NCBI GenBank assembly: GCA_963565915.1
Contig: OY751485.1
Span: 1,922,001 to 1,986,000, forward strand
Direction: 5' to 3'
DNA from: Entoloma clypeatum
Taxonomy: Eukaryota > Basidiomycota > Agaricomycetes > Agaricales > Entolomataceae
DNA: 64,000 bases
Shown here: in pieces, positions 31,528 to 42,054 of the stretch
Numbering within the stretch: the stretch's first letter is position 1
How the letters are laid out: the number at the start of each line of letters is the position of its first letter
Program-made: the position numbers and the translations under genes
Notes under the pieces: model-generated
The model's input: only the letters and a program-made list of their open reading frames with translations
Database searches by the model: none
What the model was told of the DNA's origin: nothing

Positions 31528-31617
31528 TGATCGACAAGGCAGCTCGTCTATTTATTTTTCTGATGCGCTTTTTCGATATTTCATATGCTGACTCTATTTA
31601 TGTTTCGCAGCATCATC

Positions 31618-34600
31618 ATGTCTTCAAACTCAAAACTCAACCTTGCTTCCTCCGTTCCCAAGCTCACCACCACAAACTTCTCCATCTATCAGGAGAAGAT
31701 GAGCGCCTACCTGAAGGCAGCTAAAGTGTGGAGGATCGTCACCGGCGATAAGAAAATCCCGGGTGATCCTAAAGAGACAGATTTCCAAGACAAGTTAAAC
31801 ACTTGGCATGAGCAGGACGATCAGGCCCAAGGCCTAATTCAGATGTCCATTTCGGACTCTCTCGTCCATCACATCAAGGGAGCTAAAACCTCCAAGGAGA
31901 TGTGGGACCTGATCGCCACCAAACTGTCCACGGTCGGCCCATCCACCGTCTTTGCTGATTTTCAGCAACTCCTCCGCACCTCTCTTTCTCCTGCTGATCC
32001 TTTATCTGGCATCGATAAGATGCAGACCCTATTTCAACGACTCGAGCACAACCACATAGACATCCCCAAGTTCGTCCGGATCATGATGATCCTGAATGGA
32101 CTGCCTCAGGGCTATGATGGTCTAGTACACAGCATCCTTTTTGATGCGGTACACTATGTGGCGCCTGGCGGCAATCAGTCCACTGTACTCAAGATCGGGA
32201 AAGTAATCGAGCAGGTACGCTCAGAATACTTCCGTAAAAACCCGCACGCTCCACAGTCCCAAGGAGGCGCTCACGCGAATAAGATCTCTGCGGTAAAACG
32301 CGCTCGTCCCAACCCCCCGAAGTACCAGCCTCGCACTGGACCCTCTCAGGGATCTTCGGAAGGACCGGCTGCTAACCAGCAGCATTCGCATCAGCACTCC
32401 AAGCCCTGGAAAGGCAAGGGATGTGGAACTTCCGCCGGGAAGACCAAGGGCAAAGGACCCTGGAAAGGTAAAGAGAAGGCGCATTTTGCCTCCTCTGCCA
32501 TGAATAGCGCCCCTGATGGGCAGCTTCCAATCCAGACCTTACCCAGCACGGTCATTTACGGAAATGGGTCTATCTTCACTCCGCACCCCTCATCATCCAC
32601 CGACTGGAGGATTAGGAACAACCAATCGCTTGCGATCGGTAACATTCCTGGCCCAGGCCCTTTCACGGACCTGGATGGAGCGCGCACACTAGCTAACAGC
32701 ATTGGTGTCCCTCCAACAGCTCAGAATCTAACTCGCCTTGTCGAGGTCCCTGCACTTCAACGTAATGAAGCTGCAACGTCAAGGCCGCTCTCAGCGCCTC
32801 CGACAATGGACCCCCGGAATCACCGCATTCCAGTTTTCGAAGAAACACCGAGTAGAATCAGCTGGGCCGATGAGATGGAGACAGAAGACATAGCCCCCAC
32901 CATAAGGGGCTATTACAATGAAGGATACGTCAATAACTATATGGAGTATGAAGTTTCCCGTGGTGATGGAAACAACGACGACATGGGGTATGTTTCACAT
33001 TCAAAAGCACGTACAATGCAGTTAACAAATACTTCACAGAAGCCTCTTTGGAGACGAGTGAATGGACGGCGGTCCAATGTATTTTTATCACCTGCTGTAC
33101 ACGCGCTTATAGCGCAAATAAATTCTCATTATGCGAATTGTGCTGAATGTAAGAAACAGAATCAATCCAATTGGATTCTTGATTCAGGTGCATCATTGCA
33201 CTTCACTCATGATATCAATGATTTCATAGAGTATACCCCGTTAAAAGATCGTCAATCTGTGCAAATTGCACAGAAAGGTCACACTATTCAGATCCTTGGA
33301 CAAGGAACGGTGTTGATTAATCACACCATCAAGAAAAACGGGCGAGAACAAAATAAAATAACTCGTCTATCACCCGTTTATTATATACCAGATTTAGACG
33401 TTCGTCTTTTATCTGTAGGCGAGATCCTTAAACAAGGAAATGAAATTAGCGGACGATTTGGTTCGATCACGCTAAAGACCAATTCAGGTCTTCCTTTGTT
33501 TATGTGTTATCCTCATAAGGCAAATGAATCGATTTATTGGCTAAATGCCACGATCATTAAAGAGGAACGAATACACTTGGTTAGTCTTAGTGTCTCACAA
33601 TCTGTTGATTATGACACCTGGCACAAGCGATTTGGACACCCTTCACATGAAGTACTACGACATGCTTCTAAACATGTCAAAGGTTTCAATGGAGTGGACA
33701 AACCGTCCACTGAGCGACCCTGCAAAGGATGCGCTCTTGGAAAGATGCCTTCAAAATCTTTCCCACCATCTCAGACACGTGCTAAAGCACCTCTTGAGCT
33801 AATCCATTCGGATTTAAAGCAATTCAAGAAGGCGACTTATGACAAATATAATTATTATATCAGCTTTGTTGATGACTACACATCACACGCCTGGATCTCT
33901 TTATTGAGACTAAAATCCGATGCACACTCTGCACTTCGTGATTTTAATGCCATGGTTAAAAACCAATTCAATACGACAATTAAAACTTGGCGTTTTGATG
34001 GCAGCGGTGAGTTTGTCCCTTTCCAAGCAGATATGCGTGAGATGGGAATCCAGGGTGAAGTTACTGTGCCGCACCAGCCACAACAAAACGGTCGTGCGGA
34101 ACGTTTCAACAGAACTTTAATGGATAAAGCACTTGCTATGTTGCATGATGCTTGCCTACCCGAAATATGGATTCAATTTGCGGTAGAACATGCACTTCAC
34201 TTGTATAACCGAACTCCATTGAAAAGACATGGATGGCTTACTCCGTATGAGTCCCTTAAAAAGGAAAAGCCTGATGTGTCGAACCTACACGTTTTTGGAT
34301 GTGGTGCTTATGTCTTTCTTCCAAAAGAAGTTCGTACTACCACCGCTAAATCCGAGCTGATGATCTTCATCAGATTTAAAACTGGAACTAAAGGTTACCG
34401 GTTTATGCGGATGCCAAACAACGTGGTCTTCATAGGTGTCACAGCAATGTTTGATGAACAGCTGTTCCCGAAATGTTCTACATTGAACAAAATACCTTCG
34501 ATAACACAATACCATGATCCAACATCAGACGATATGGGAAACGATGATGCAAATGGACATGATGGCCCGTCTGATTTACCAACTGACAATTTCCATTCGG

Positions 34601-36801
34601 AAGACAATGATGCACATGGTCCTGGCGGTTCACATTACCCGTCTAATCCAGGAACCCATGATGACAATCATAACCTCCCTGATACAAATAGCGACCAAAC
34701 TGGTCAGCTTCCCGAAGGTTCCAGTCAGACTTCTGATGGAACAAACAGACAGGACACCGCTGAGAATCAGCAGTGGGTTCCCCGGACTCGCAATCCAGGA
34801 AAATGTGTGCGCACAGATGCACCAAACGATGATTGTACCTTACCAGGTGATTATCGTCCACAGACTGATCGTCCTCGTCGTACTCGGGTTATACCCCAGC
34901 GTCCTGGAAATGTTTATGGGAATGACCCGGCTGAGGCCTTGCGTCAAAATCAGCGTGATTGGAGCAGAACCGTTCAGGAGGATTCACTGCAATACGCCTA
35001 TAATCCCCGATCGGAGACCAGACCCCAGCAATCTGGCGCTGATCCATCAACTAGCTCCGCTGATCCTCAGATGTATCAGAACAATTCCAATCCGAATTCG
35101 GATATAGATATGGAGGAATCACTCTATATTAGGGAAGGGGGAGGACAGTCACAAATGCTTGCGCACTTGCTATCTAAAGCAATCCCTGCATATGACGAAA
35201 TTCCACAAGACCCAAAGTCTTGGCAAATGAAGGACATAAATAAGCTACCTGAAAAGGAAAAGCTTGAATGGAAAGCAGCATGTCGTGAGGAACTAGAAGC
35301 CCTCCAGAAGCACAATGTCTTTAAGTTGGTTGACCTACCTAAAGGTCGTAAAACCATCAGAAATCGATGGGTATTCGACGTTAAAACTGATGGACGAAAG
35401 AAGGCACGACTCGTTGCCAAGGGTTTCTCACAGATCGAGGGTATCGATTTTGATGAGATCTTCTCACCTGTGATACGTTTCGAGACTATCCGAATCCTCT
35501 TCACCGTAGCTGCGCTTGAAGGATGGGTGATTGAAGGAATAGATGTCAAATCAGCTTTTCTCTATGGAGAGCTCGATGAGGAAATCTATATGAATCAACC
35601 CGAAGGCTTTGTTGTCAAAGGCCAAGAACGGAAGGTCATCCGTTTATTAAAAGCACTCTATGGCCTAAAACAGGCTGCGAGAGCGTGGTGGATCGCGCTC
35701 AATGCATCAATGGAGAAGCTAGGTTTTACTCGATGTAGAACTGACTCAGGCGTCTTTGTTTACCACAACAAACAATCAGGTGATTTGATAATCACTTTGA
35801 TCTATGTTGATGATGGCCTGTTCATGGGATCAAACCCAGATCTTGTTCGAAAGATAAAATCTGACTTTAAAAATAAATGGGAAAGTCGTGATCTTGGTAT
35901 TGCTAAAGAATTCTTGCGTATGAGAATACGACAAGATTCGAAAAAGCAGATCGTAACAATCGATCAGTCAGAATACCTAAAGAAGATCATTAAGCGCTTT
36001 GGCTTAGAAAATGCAAAGGCTGCTGACACTCCACTCCCAAAGGGTTATTACCCTGCACCAAATGAGGGGGAGGTGGATCCCACACTCAAAACAAGGTACC
36101 AAATGATCATTGGATCGTTGTTGTACTTGTCCATTGGAACGAGACCGGACATTGCTTTTGCAGTTGCAAAAATGTCACAAATGTCTGCAAACCCTTCCAA
36201 AGAGCATGAAAAATATGCTCTATGGATAATCAGATATCTTGTCGGTACTCAAGACTATTCTATAATCTATGATGGTCGATCCAAAGCTTCCTTTGAAGCA
36301 TGGACAGATTCAGACTGGGCATCAGACCCATCTGATAGAAAGTCCCAATCGGGATATTTCCTTAAGCTTGCAGGAGGACTTGTTCTTTGGAAAAGTCATA
36401 AGCAAAAGACAGTGGCACATTCATCCACTGAGGCGGAAATGATTGCTGCCAGTGAATGTTCGCGGGAGTGCGAATGGGTTACTCATCTCTTCAAAGAGCT
36501 TGGACTACAGGACATTACCAAAATGCCGTTCCATGTAGACAACCAAGGCGCGATTTTCAATGCGCAAAACCCAGTCACTGAAGGCAGAACCAAACATATA
36601 GCAATCCATCACTTTGCTATACGCGATAGAGTTCAAGATGGATTGATCGAACCACGGTTCGTTCCGGGAACAGAGAATCCGGCTGATATGTTTACCAAGC
36701 CACTTGGTCGCCAGGAATTTGAGAAATTCCGTGCTCTACTCCGGATGGAGTTTAAAAAGCCTTATACTCCACTTACGAAACCTACCCGGGATTCTAAGTG
36801 A
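31618..36801 (+). CDS. gag-pol: Cop-D Gag-Pol polyprotein, intact
   Basis: A single 1727-residue polyprotein; I take the ATG at 31618 (MSSNSKLNL) because it follows the predicted acceptor and aligns with the starts of other copia Gags, although the frame is open from 31585. Domains in order: Gag to about residue 450 (no CCHC knuckle; a Lys/Gly-rich basic stretch instead), protease WILDSGASLHFTH near 520, GAG-pre-integrase WHKRFGHPS near 670, integrase with CKGCALGK, the core Asp residues and PQQNGRAERF near 830, a long polar linker, RT with YVDDGLFMG near 1395, and RNase H with TDSDWASD and SSTEAEM to the end. No stops or frameshifts. Confidence 0.95.
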   Translation: MSSNSKLNLASSVPKLTTTNFSIYQEKMSAYLKAAKVWRIVTGDKKIPGDPKETDFQDKLNTWHEQDDQAQGLIQMSISDSLVHHIKGAKTSKEMWDLIATKLSTVGPSTVFADFQQLLRTSLSPADPLSGIDKMQTLFQRLEHNHIDIPKFVRIMMILNGLPQGYDGLVHSILFDAVHYVAPGGNQSTVLKIGKVIEQVRSEYFRKNPHAPQSQGGAHANKISAVKRARPNPPKYQPRTGPSQGSSEGPAANQQHSHQHSKPWKGKGCGTSAGKTKGKGPWKGKEKAHFASSAMNSAPDGQLPIQTLPSTVIYGNGSIFTPHPSSSTDWRIRNNQSLAIGNIPGPGPFTDLDGARTLANSIGVPPTAQNLTRLVEVPALQRNEAATSRPLSAPPTMDPRNHRIPVFEETPSRISWADEMETEDIAPTIRGYYNEGYVNNYMEYEVSRGDGNNDDMGYVSHSKARTMQLTNTSQKPLWRRVNGRRSNVFLSPAVHALIAQINSHYANCAECKKQNQSNWILDSGASLHFTHDINDFIEYTPLKDRQSVQIAQKGHTIQILGQGTVLINHTIKKNGREQNKITRLSPVYYIPDLDVRLLSVGEILKQGNEISGRFGSITLKTNSGLPLFMCYPHKANESIYWLNATIIKEERIHLVSLSVSQSVDYDTWHKRFGHPSHEVLRHASKHVKGFNGVDKPSTERPCKGCALGKMPSKSFPPSQTRAKAPLELIHSDLKQFKKATYDKYNYYISFVDDYTSHAWISLLRLKSDAHSALRDFNAMVKNQFNTTIKTWRFDGSGEFVPFQADMREMGIQGEVTVPHQPQQNGRAERFNRTLMDKALAMLHDACLPEIWIQFAVEHALHLYNRTPLKRHGWLTPYESLKKEKPDVSNLHVFGCGAYVFLPKEVRTTTAKSELMIFIRFKTGTKGYRFMRMPNNVVFIGVTAMFDEQLFPKCSTLNKIPSITQYHDPTSDDMGNDDANGHDGPSDLPTDNFHSEDNDAHGPGGSHYPSNPGTHDDNHNLPDTNSDQTGQLPEGSSQTSDGTNRQDTAENQQWVPRTRNPGKCVRTDAPNDDCTLPGDYRPQTDRPRRTRVIPQRPGNVYGNDPAEALRQNQRDWSRTVQEDSLQYAYNPRSETRPQQSGADPSTSSADPQMYQNNSNPNSDIDMEESLYIREGGGQSQMLAHLLSKAIPAYDEIPQDPKSWQMKDINKLPEKEKLEWKAACREELEALQKHNVFKLVDLPKGRKTIRNRWVFDVKTDGRKKARLVAKGFSQIEGIDFDEIFSPVIRFETIRILFTVAALEGWVIEGIDVKSAFLYGELDEEIYMNQPEGFVVKGQERKVIRLLKALYGLKQAARAWWIALNASMEKLGFTRCRTDSGVFVYHNKQSGDLIITLIYVDDGLFMGSNPDLVRKIKSDFKNKWESRDLGIAKEFLRMRIRQDSKKQIVTIDQSEYLKKIIKRFGLENAKAADTPLPKGYYPAPNEGEVDPTLKTRYQMIIGSLLYLSIGTRPDIAFAVAKMSQMSANPSKEHEKYALWIIRYLVGTQDYSIIYDGRSKASFEAWTDSDWASDPSDRKSQSGYFLKLAGGLVLWKSHKQKTVAHSSTEAEMIAASECSRECEWVTHLFKELGLQDITKMPFHVDNQGAIFNAQNPVTEGRTKHIAIHHFAIRDRVQDGLIEPRFVPGTENPADMFTKPLGRQEFEKFRALLRMEFKKPYTPLTKPTRDSK

Positions 36802-36808
36802 GGGGGAG

Positions 36809-37149
36809 TGATGAACATATCGCCAGATATGTCACACCATGTGCTTGTCACAGAAAGTCACTATAAGTCACTATTACCATATATGTGAGTTTATGGTATA
36901 ACCACGGATGCATGACTTGTTTATGTATTGTTTGTACAATGGTCCGTGCGCATATTGGATTAGTATAAATACCCATGTATTTAGTACGATGAATCCTAAC
37001 TCTTGAACACCCAGTTCTCTGAGACGTTGTAGCTAGTTCGCTTCTTGATTCCACTAACGTCTCTTAACCAGGTTAGTCTAGCTTCCATATGCCTCAGTAC
37101 CGATACGTCTTGAGCGCCCTTTGGGCTGCCTACGTCGGATACATCATTA
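36809..37149 (+). repeat. Cop-D 3' LTR
   Basis: 341 bp, preceded by AGGGGGAG; three substitutions against the 5' LTR. Confidence 0.95.
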
Positions 37150-37154
37150 CCTTG

Positions 37155-37430
37155 CTCCAATGCTACTGTACACTATGGCCCTACATACTACTACAGCACT
37201 ACAGCACTACAGCACTACCATCCTCTACAGATCACTCCAACCCTACAGGTCCCTACAGGTTTGGGTGTGTTTGCTACAATTTACTACAGCCGAAAATCAG
37301 GGTTTGCTGATGTATCGCGCCCCACAGCCTCGACTCACTCCCAATGCCACTCCACCCATGCCCAATGGCGTCCTGTGCCCAATGGCCCCCTTTATCACCC
37401 AATGGCCGACATCCACATAAATACATGTAG
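37155..37430. repeat. CTACAG-rich repeat plus 20-bp minisatellite units
   Basis: CTACAG/CAGCAC repeats at 37185-37260, then AATCAGGGTTTGCTGATG (also found inverted near 25870), then four to five units of CCCAATGGC-type 20-mers at 37320-37425. This is a second copy of the repeat complex at 25776-26307. Confidence 0.55.
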
Positions 37431-37435
37431 ACACC

Positions 37436-37634
37436 CTGTACTAGTACCCAAAAAGACTGGTTTAGACTGGTTTCAACTGGTCTTCAACAAAAAAATTTTT
37501 GGTCGAGACCAAAGACCAGGCCCTTCCCATTTTAGCATAGACCGAGACTGCAGCCTTGGTCTATTTCAGTTCATTTTCAGTTCAGTCTGGTCTGGTTCCA
37601 GTCCTATTGAACTGAACCTTGAAACACTAGTCAC
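37436..37634. repeat. ACTGGTCT-rich, possibly MITE-like segment
   Basis: Short GACTGGTTT/ACTGGTCT motifs and their complements in about 200 bp, starting CTAGTACCC and ending AACACTAGT. A MITE is possible, but I could not find matching target duplications or clean inverted ends. Confidence 0.3.
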
Positions 37635-38158
37635 ACTTTGCTGATGATAGCACAGTGCTGATCCTATTGAGCTTCATTATTTCCAACCAGATCCATAATA
37701 TTTATATATCTTAATGTCCTTATTTCTTCTCTATCTGACCTGCTGAAGGCAATACCCAACTACTATTATTTGGGGGCAAAATATACTGGGGATATTTCTG
37801 TTGATCTCAAATTGAGATTTCAATGATGTCAGGCAAGACTTGCACAACCTCCCAATCACCTCCCCAGTTTGACCTTGATTTGTGGTCTGCTTGATGCTCT
37901 CTGCTATTTTGTGCCAAATGTTTGGCCACTTTCTCACATTTGATGGTGTAGGAGGAATCAAAGGCAACTTAGGACGGGTATAACGGACAATTGCGGTACA
38001 TATAGTACAAGTTCATTACAATGCGAACAAGTCTAGGTAATTTTACTTACGGAGAAAAAGTATGCGCTGGGTTGTGCTCCATTGGCTAACAATGCAATAT
38101 CATAGAAGTGTCAAAAGCGACAAAAAATGATGGCGCGATCTCAGACGCGCGGCGATTT
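37635..38158. other. Intergenic, end of the repeat island
   Basis: AT-rich sequence. A 78-codon minus-strand frame (37731-37967) resembles nothing I know and I do not call it. Host genes begin at 38159. Confidence 0.5.
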
Positions 38159-39506
38159 TCAGAGGCTAAACCGACTGGGACCTATATTCCGGGACCCGTC
38201 CGGAACTTTGGAAGAAAAGGGGTTTTGGGCTGTCTTCACATCGTCGTTATCACAGGGGTCCAGAGTAAGTGAATAACTGATCGCTGAGTCTGGACGTGGC
38301 TTTCGCGAAAATGGGTGTTTGAACACGCGGTGTTGAATATATGCCAAAAAAGGACTGAACGGATGTGTGGATCAGAGAGACGAAATTTTGCATGAGAAAT
38401 ACGTACGTTAGAGCGAGTGATACACTCAGGATAATTTGAGTTGAAAGAGTGGGTCGGTATCCGCCGACGAAAAGGTCCTACGATATTTCGTATTATAAGC
38501 ATGGGTATACAAAGCAATTTTCAGACTTACAAGGACGTGTGATACATTCCTGTCGCAAAGGAATCGCAACCCACGGCTCATACCTGATTGCCGGTTGACG
38601 ATGAGATCGATGCCAAAGCAAACCAGGAATGTTCCGACGGATGCAGACGCAAGCACCTGCAACGTTGTCAGAGATGCTCATCCAGAGTCGGGCGACAGGA
38701 AAGAGATTTTACGCACGATTCCAGCACGTTGGGTAGACATCGAGACCATCATGGACATACCAATAACGCCGAACGCGCCAACGAGGAGCCAGTTCAGAAA
38801 AAATATTGAGGGATTGGAAATTAAAAGTCCTTCTTTCAGGATGACTATGCGCATCCCAAATGCCAGGCCTCCCGTGATACCAAGCGTCGTGATGCCACCG
38901 ACACGCGCGAAGTCGAAAAGGCCAAGTATAAAACCAAGAAAGAAGAACCCGAATACGAACGCGGCTAGAACAGCGTCAGGGATCCCGACATCGCTGACAG
39001 TATTAATGAACGCTGCCCATGCTAAATAAGCACGAAAGGAGAAAAAAAAACAGCGCGTGAGCCCCAACCTGGTGATCAGGGGGAAAAAAGTCAGGCGTAC
39101 AGCAAACTGCCCCAGAGAGCCCTATGCCGACGCCGGTGGTGATCTTCCAACCGCGGATGCCTGCAACTGACATTGGTACACCGACGCCAAGACAGAAGCT
39201 GATCCAAAGGAGAGCGGCGGGGGAGAAATTGGCGCCGCTGCCGTCTGTTCCCGGGCTCTGCGGGATGGGCTGGTTGGAATCTGGGTTGAATATTTGAGGC
39301 TTTCCAGTCGCGTTGTTTACGACGAAATCACGCGGGAAAAGATGGCGGTGGGATGTAATACCGTGGTGGAAAGGCGACGCGAGGGCATAAGACGGGAAGC
39401 AGCTCGTGAAGAGGACGAAAGATAAAAGCTGAAGGCAGACTAGGGCCGCCACCATAGTCGTGCAAGATGAGAAAACGAATGTGATTCCAGGGTGGACGAT
39501 TGTCAA
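38159..39506 (-). CDS. TMEM198/DUF4203-type multi-pass membrane protein
   Basis: Five exons: 39506-39101, 39021-38717, 38656-38531, 38477-38407, 38354-38159. They give 367 residues, all joins are in frame and all introns are GT-AG of 52-79 nt. The N-terminus has a hydrophobic signal-like segment (MVAALVCLQLLSFVLF; this second Met could be the true start), then a Pro/Ser/Asn-rich lumenal stretch. A series of membrane segments follows with Gly-rich motifs (GIRGWKITTGVGIGLSGAV), then the conserved block GIDLIVNRQSGMSRGLRFL and a basic C-terminal tail. These features match the fungal DUF4203 (TM198-like) family; its biochemical role is not established. Confidence 0.8.
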
Positions 39507-40807
39507 GAGTATGTCTGAAGTGGGGTGGGCGGTGTCAGCGATGTCGCCGCCAGTTTGGATAAACGAGTGACAAGAACTGAAGAAAACAAAAGGGCTATTT
39601 TGGCTCCTGAGGTGGTAATATGTATACCACCAGTCGTGGTGGCAACATGCAAGGCACGCAATGTGGTGTTCCAGATTTAGAAGTTCATGTTACATACGTC
39701 ACCTTACTATAAATTCACTTTATGGCGGATAGAATAATGCCGTGCTGAGGCCCAAGGAATGACACAGGTAGCATATGTATCCTTCCACATAGAAAAAGGT
39801 CGAAATTGGGACAAGTATTTATAAACTCCAGAATCTTTCCGGTGCACAATAATGGCAAAAGCACTCACATCAGGATTGTCAAGGAGATTGAGGAATGTGT
39901 AATCCCTCTAGCTGCGTGGTGAGGCGGATGGTTTAATTGTGGGAGACGATGGCACTCATGATAGTCTGTAATCAAGATATAATGAGTAAAAGTTCATCAT
40001 CGAAAAGACTAGAGACGAAGAGAAAGAAATGCTCAGTGCTGCAGCGGGGCAGACTAAATGTGATCTCATATCTCCCATGTCAATCCAACCATGGAAGAAC
40101 CCAGCGAGACCCCAACATCCCCACTGTAACGACGCCCGAACCTCGCACTTTTTATGCGCGTAACCACACGCCACGAGCAGGATTTTCGAGCTCGGACGCT
40201 TGAAGCGGGCACGTGTTAACAAATATCTCGTTCTGATAAAAAACCACGTCTAGTGACCACCCGGAAGCAGAGTGGAGCTGGATCTGCCCGAGCTCGGCTA
40301 GATGAACGAAGTGGGCGCTGTTGCCCATATGTGAGACTCTGCCTTTGCTGCCATGCCGTTGGTCCCGAGGTCGATGGCAGCCTATGATGGTAAAAAGAGT
40401 CTGGGATGTAGGTCCAGCCTTACGATAAGCCAGAGGTGAACTCGACTTGGCATATCGAGGATACAGACGCTTTGAAATGGTTCGGGTGCCAGGGGGAGTG
40501 TGGGCAAGGCGGGTTCTTTTCCAGGAGGGCGGGAGTCAACCCTTTTACTAAAACATCTTTGCAGAACGAGAAGAGAAGAGAGCACTCGCCTCGTTGCGCG
40601 CGGTGGTGTTTGACGTCGAGGTCGACATGGTGATCGATGGTGCCGGTGACGGTTATATGTAGGTAGGGCGTGGGTAAATTTTACTTAGTCATCATATCAT
40701 CCGCAGAAACACGTCGACAGTGCTGCGTGGAGAAACAGGTTCAGCTCATCGACTTCCACCTTCCCCTCTCACACCACGTTCACCGCCGCCCGCAATTCCC
40801 GCCCACC
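39507..40807. other. Divergent intergenic region
   Basis: About 1.3 kb between two divergently transcribed genes. I see no gene, RNA or repeat. Short open frames have no recognisable content. Confidence 0.55.
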
Positions 40808-41778
40808 ATGGCCATGAATGTGTTTCGGCTGTTTGGTCAGTTTTGAGGCAAGTTTGGACCCCAGGTGCTGGTCTGACGTTGTGCAACAGGTGACTTGTCG
40901 CACCTAGCGTCCATCTTTATTTTAGTGCACAAAATGCAGCAATCACGTTCATGTCGAGGTGAGTGACCAATGAGCCCAGGTTCCGCGCATTTCCAGCGAA
41001 AATTGCACGCGAACCCCGGCGGAAGCATACTTCACAAGCACCACTACTTGTCTAACACGTCTCTAGGTATTTCGTTCAAAACCCAAGCATTATACGTCGC
41101 CGTTTTTGTCACACGCTATCTCGACCTCTTCTGGCACTATATATCCTTATACAACTCCATCATGAAGCTCTTCTTCATCGTCAGCAGCTGCTACATCCTA
41201 TACCTCATGCACTACCGCTACAGGTCCGCTGCCCCTCTATCTCCTTCAATTTTGACAATTTGATCTTCTCCATCTGGCAGACCGACACATGACCCTTCCA
41301 TCGATACCTTCCGCGTCGAGTACCTCGTCGGCCCGTGCCTGATCCTTGGCTTGATCTTCCACTACAAGTTCAACGTGGTGGAGGTCCTTTGGTCGTTCTC
41401 TATTTTCTTGGAATCCGTTGCTATCCTGCCCCAGCTGTTTATGCTCCAGCGTACGGGAGAGGCGGAAACGATCACAACACATTATTTGGCGGCACTCGGC
41501 GTATATCGAGCCCTCTACATTCCAAACTGGATATACAGGTAGGTCTTTTTTTGCGTGGCCGCCCTCTTGGGTTTCTCATTGAAGTTATTACACAGATACT
41601 TCACTGAGGGCACTGTAGACCCGATTGCTGTGACAGCGGGTATCGTCCAAACGGGCTTGTACCTCGATTTCTTCTATGTTTACTTTACAAAGTGGGTGTC
41701 TTCACATTTCCCGAATCACACGTCTAACTTATGTTATGAAGAGTTCTCCAAGGACAGAAATTCGAATTACCAGCATAA
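40808..41778 (+). CDS. ERD2: ER lumen protein-retaining receptor ERD2
   Basis: Six exons: 40808-40835, 40890-40958, 41067-41223, 41281-41538, 41596-41691, 41742-41778. They encode 214 residues, close to the usual 212 of the family. Hydrophobic segments cover most of the protein, as expected for a seven-helix Golgi receptor that binds HDEL/KDEL ligands and returns them to the ER in COPI vesicles. Diagnostic blocks are seen: [16 protein letters not shown] at the N-terminus, [35 protein letters not shown], and the C-terminus [12 protein letters not shown]. The last intron splits the codon before KVL. Introns are 50-108 nt. Confidence 0.96.
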
Positions 41779-42054
41779 GTTACCGCTACACCTTGCATCC
41801 ATGTAATTCGTTGCGCTGTATAAACACTGAGAAGGTAGCCTGGCAGTTTGAGTTCAACTTCACATTATGATCTTGTTGACTCTACTGCTTTACATTAATC
41901 CCTTCCTGAGTTAGCTTTACCACCATGGTTACTGGTTGATACAGTACAAGCAGCATTTGGTATATCTAATCGTGTACAGGCAATAGAATAAAGTCCAGAA
42001 AAAATACGACCCACTGAAAATTTCGACAATCACCCTAAGAATGCCCATGTCTTC
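41779..42054. other. Convergent 3' intergenic
   Basis: 276 bp between ERD2 and the minus-strand gene; no feature seen. Confidence 0.5.

Larger units (their letters stand above)
30674..31610 (+). other. Predicted leader intron of Cop-D containing the leader ORF
   Basis: Donor CAG|GTTAGT at 30674, branch-like GCTGAC near 31588, acceptor TTATGTTTCGCAG ending at 31610, gag ATG at 31618. Length 937 nt. Splicing would join the LTR leader directly to gag and remove the primer-binding site and the 278-residue ORF. Not tested. Confidence 0.55.
30411..37149 (+). mobile_element. Cop-D: intact Ty1/copia retrotransposon with an extra 5' ORF, target repeat CCTTG
   Basis: 6739 bp with two 341-bp LTRs (30411-30751 and 36809-37149) differing at three positions, flanked by CCTTG (30406-30410, 37150-37154). 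It has a primer-binding site at 30752, a 278-codon ORF in the leader, an unbroken gag-pol and a polypurine tract AGGGGGAG at 36801-36808. All parts needed for retrotransposition look intact, so it may be active. Confidence 0.96.

Noticed and set aside
34514..35107. 197-codon frame overlapping Cop-D pol
   Set aside because: Alternative-frame reading of the polar linker between integrase and RT; no start context or motif.
37731..37967. 78-codon minus-strand frame near the island edge
   Set aside because: Not recognisable, no splice context; could be a transposase scrap but nothing supports it.
39937..40222. Overlapping 88-codon frames in the intergenic region
   Set aside because: No motif, no intron context and equal open length on both strands.
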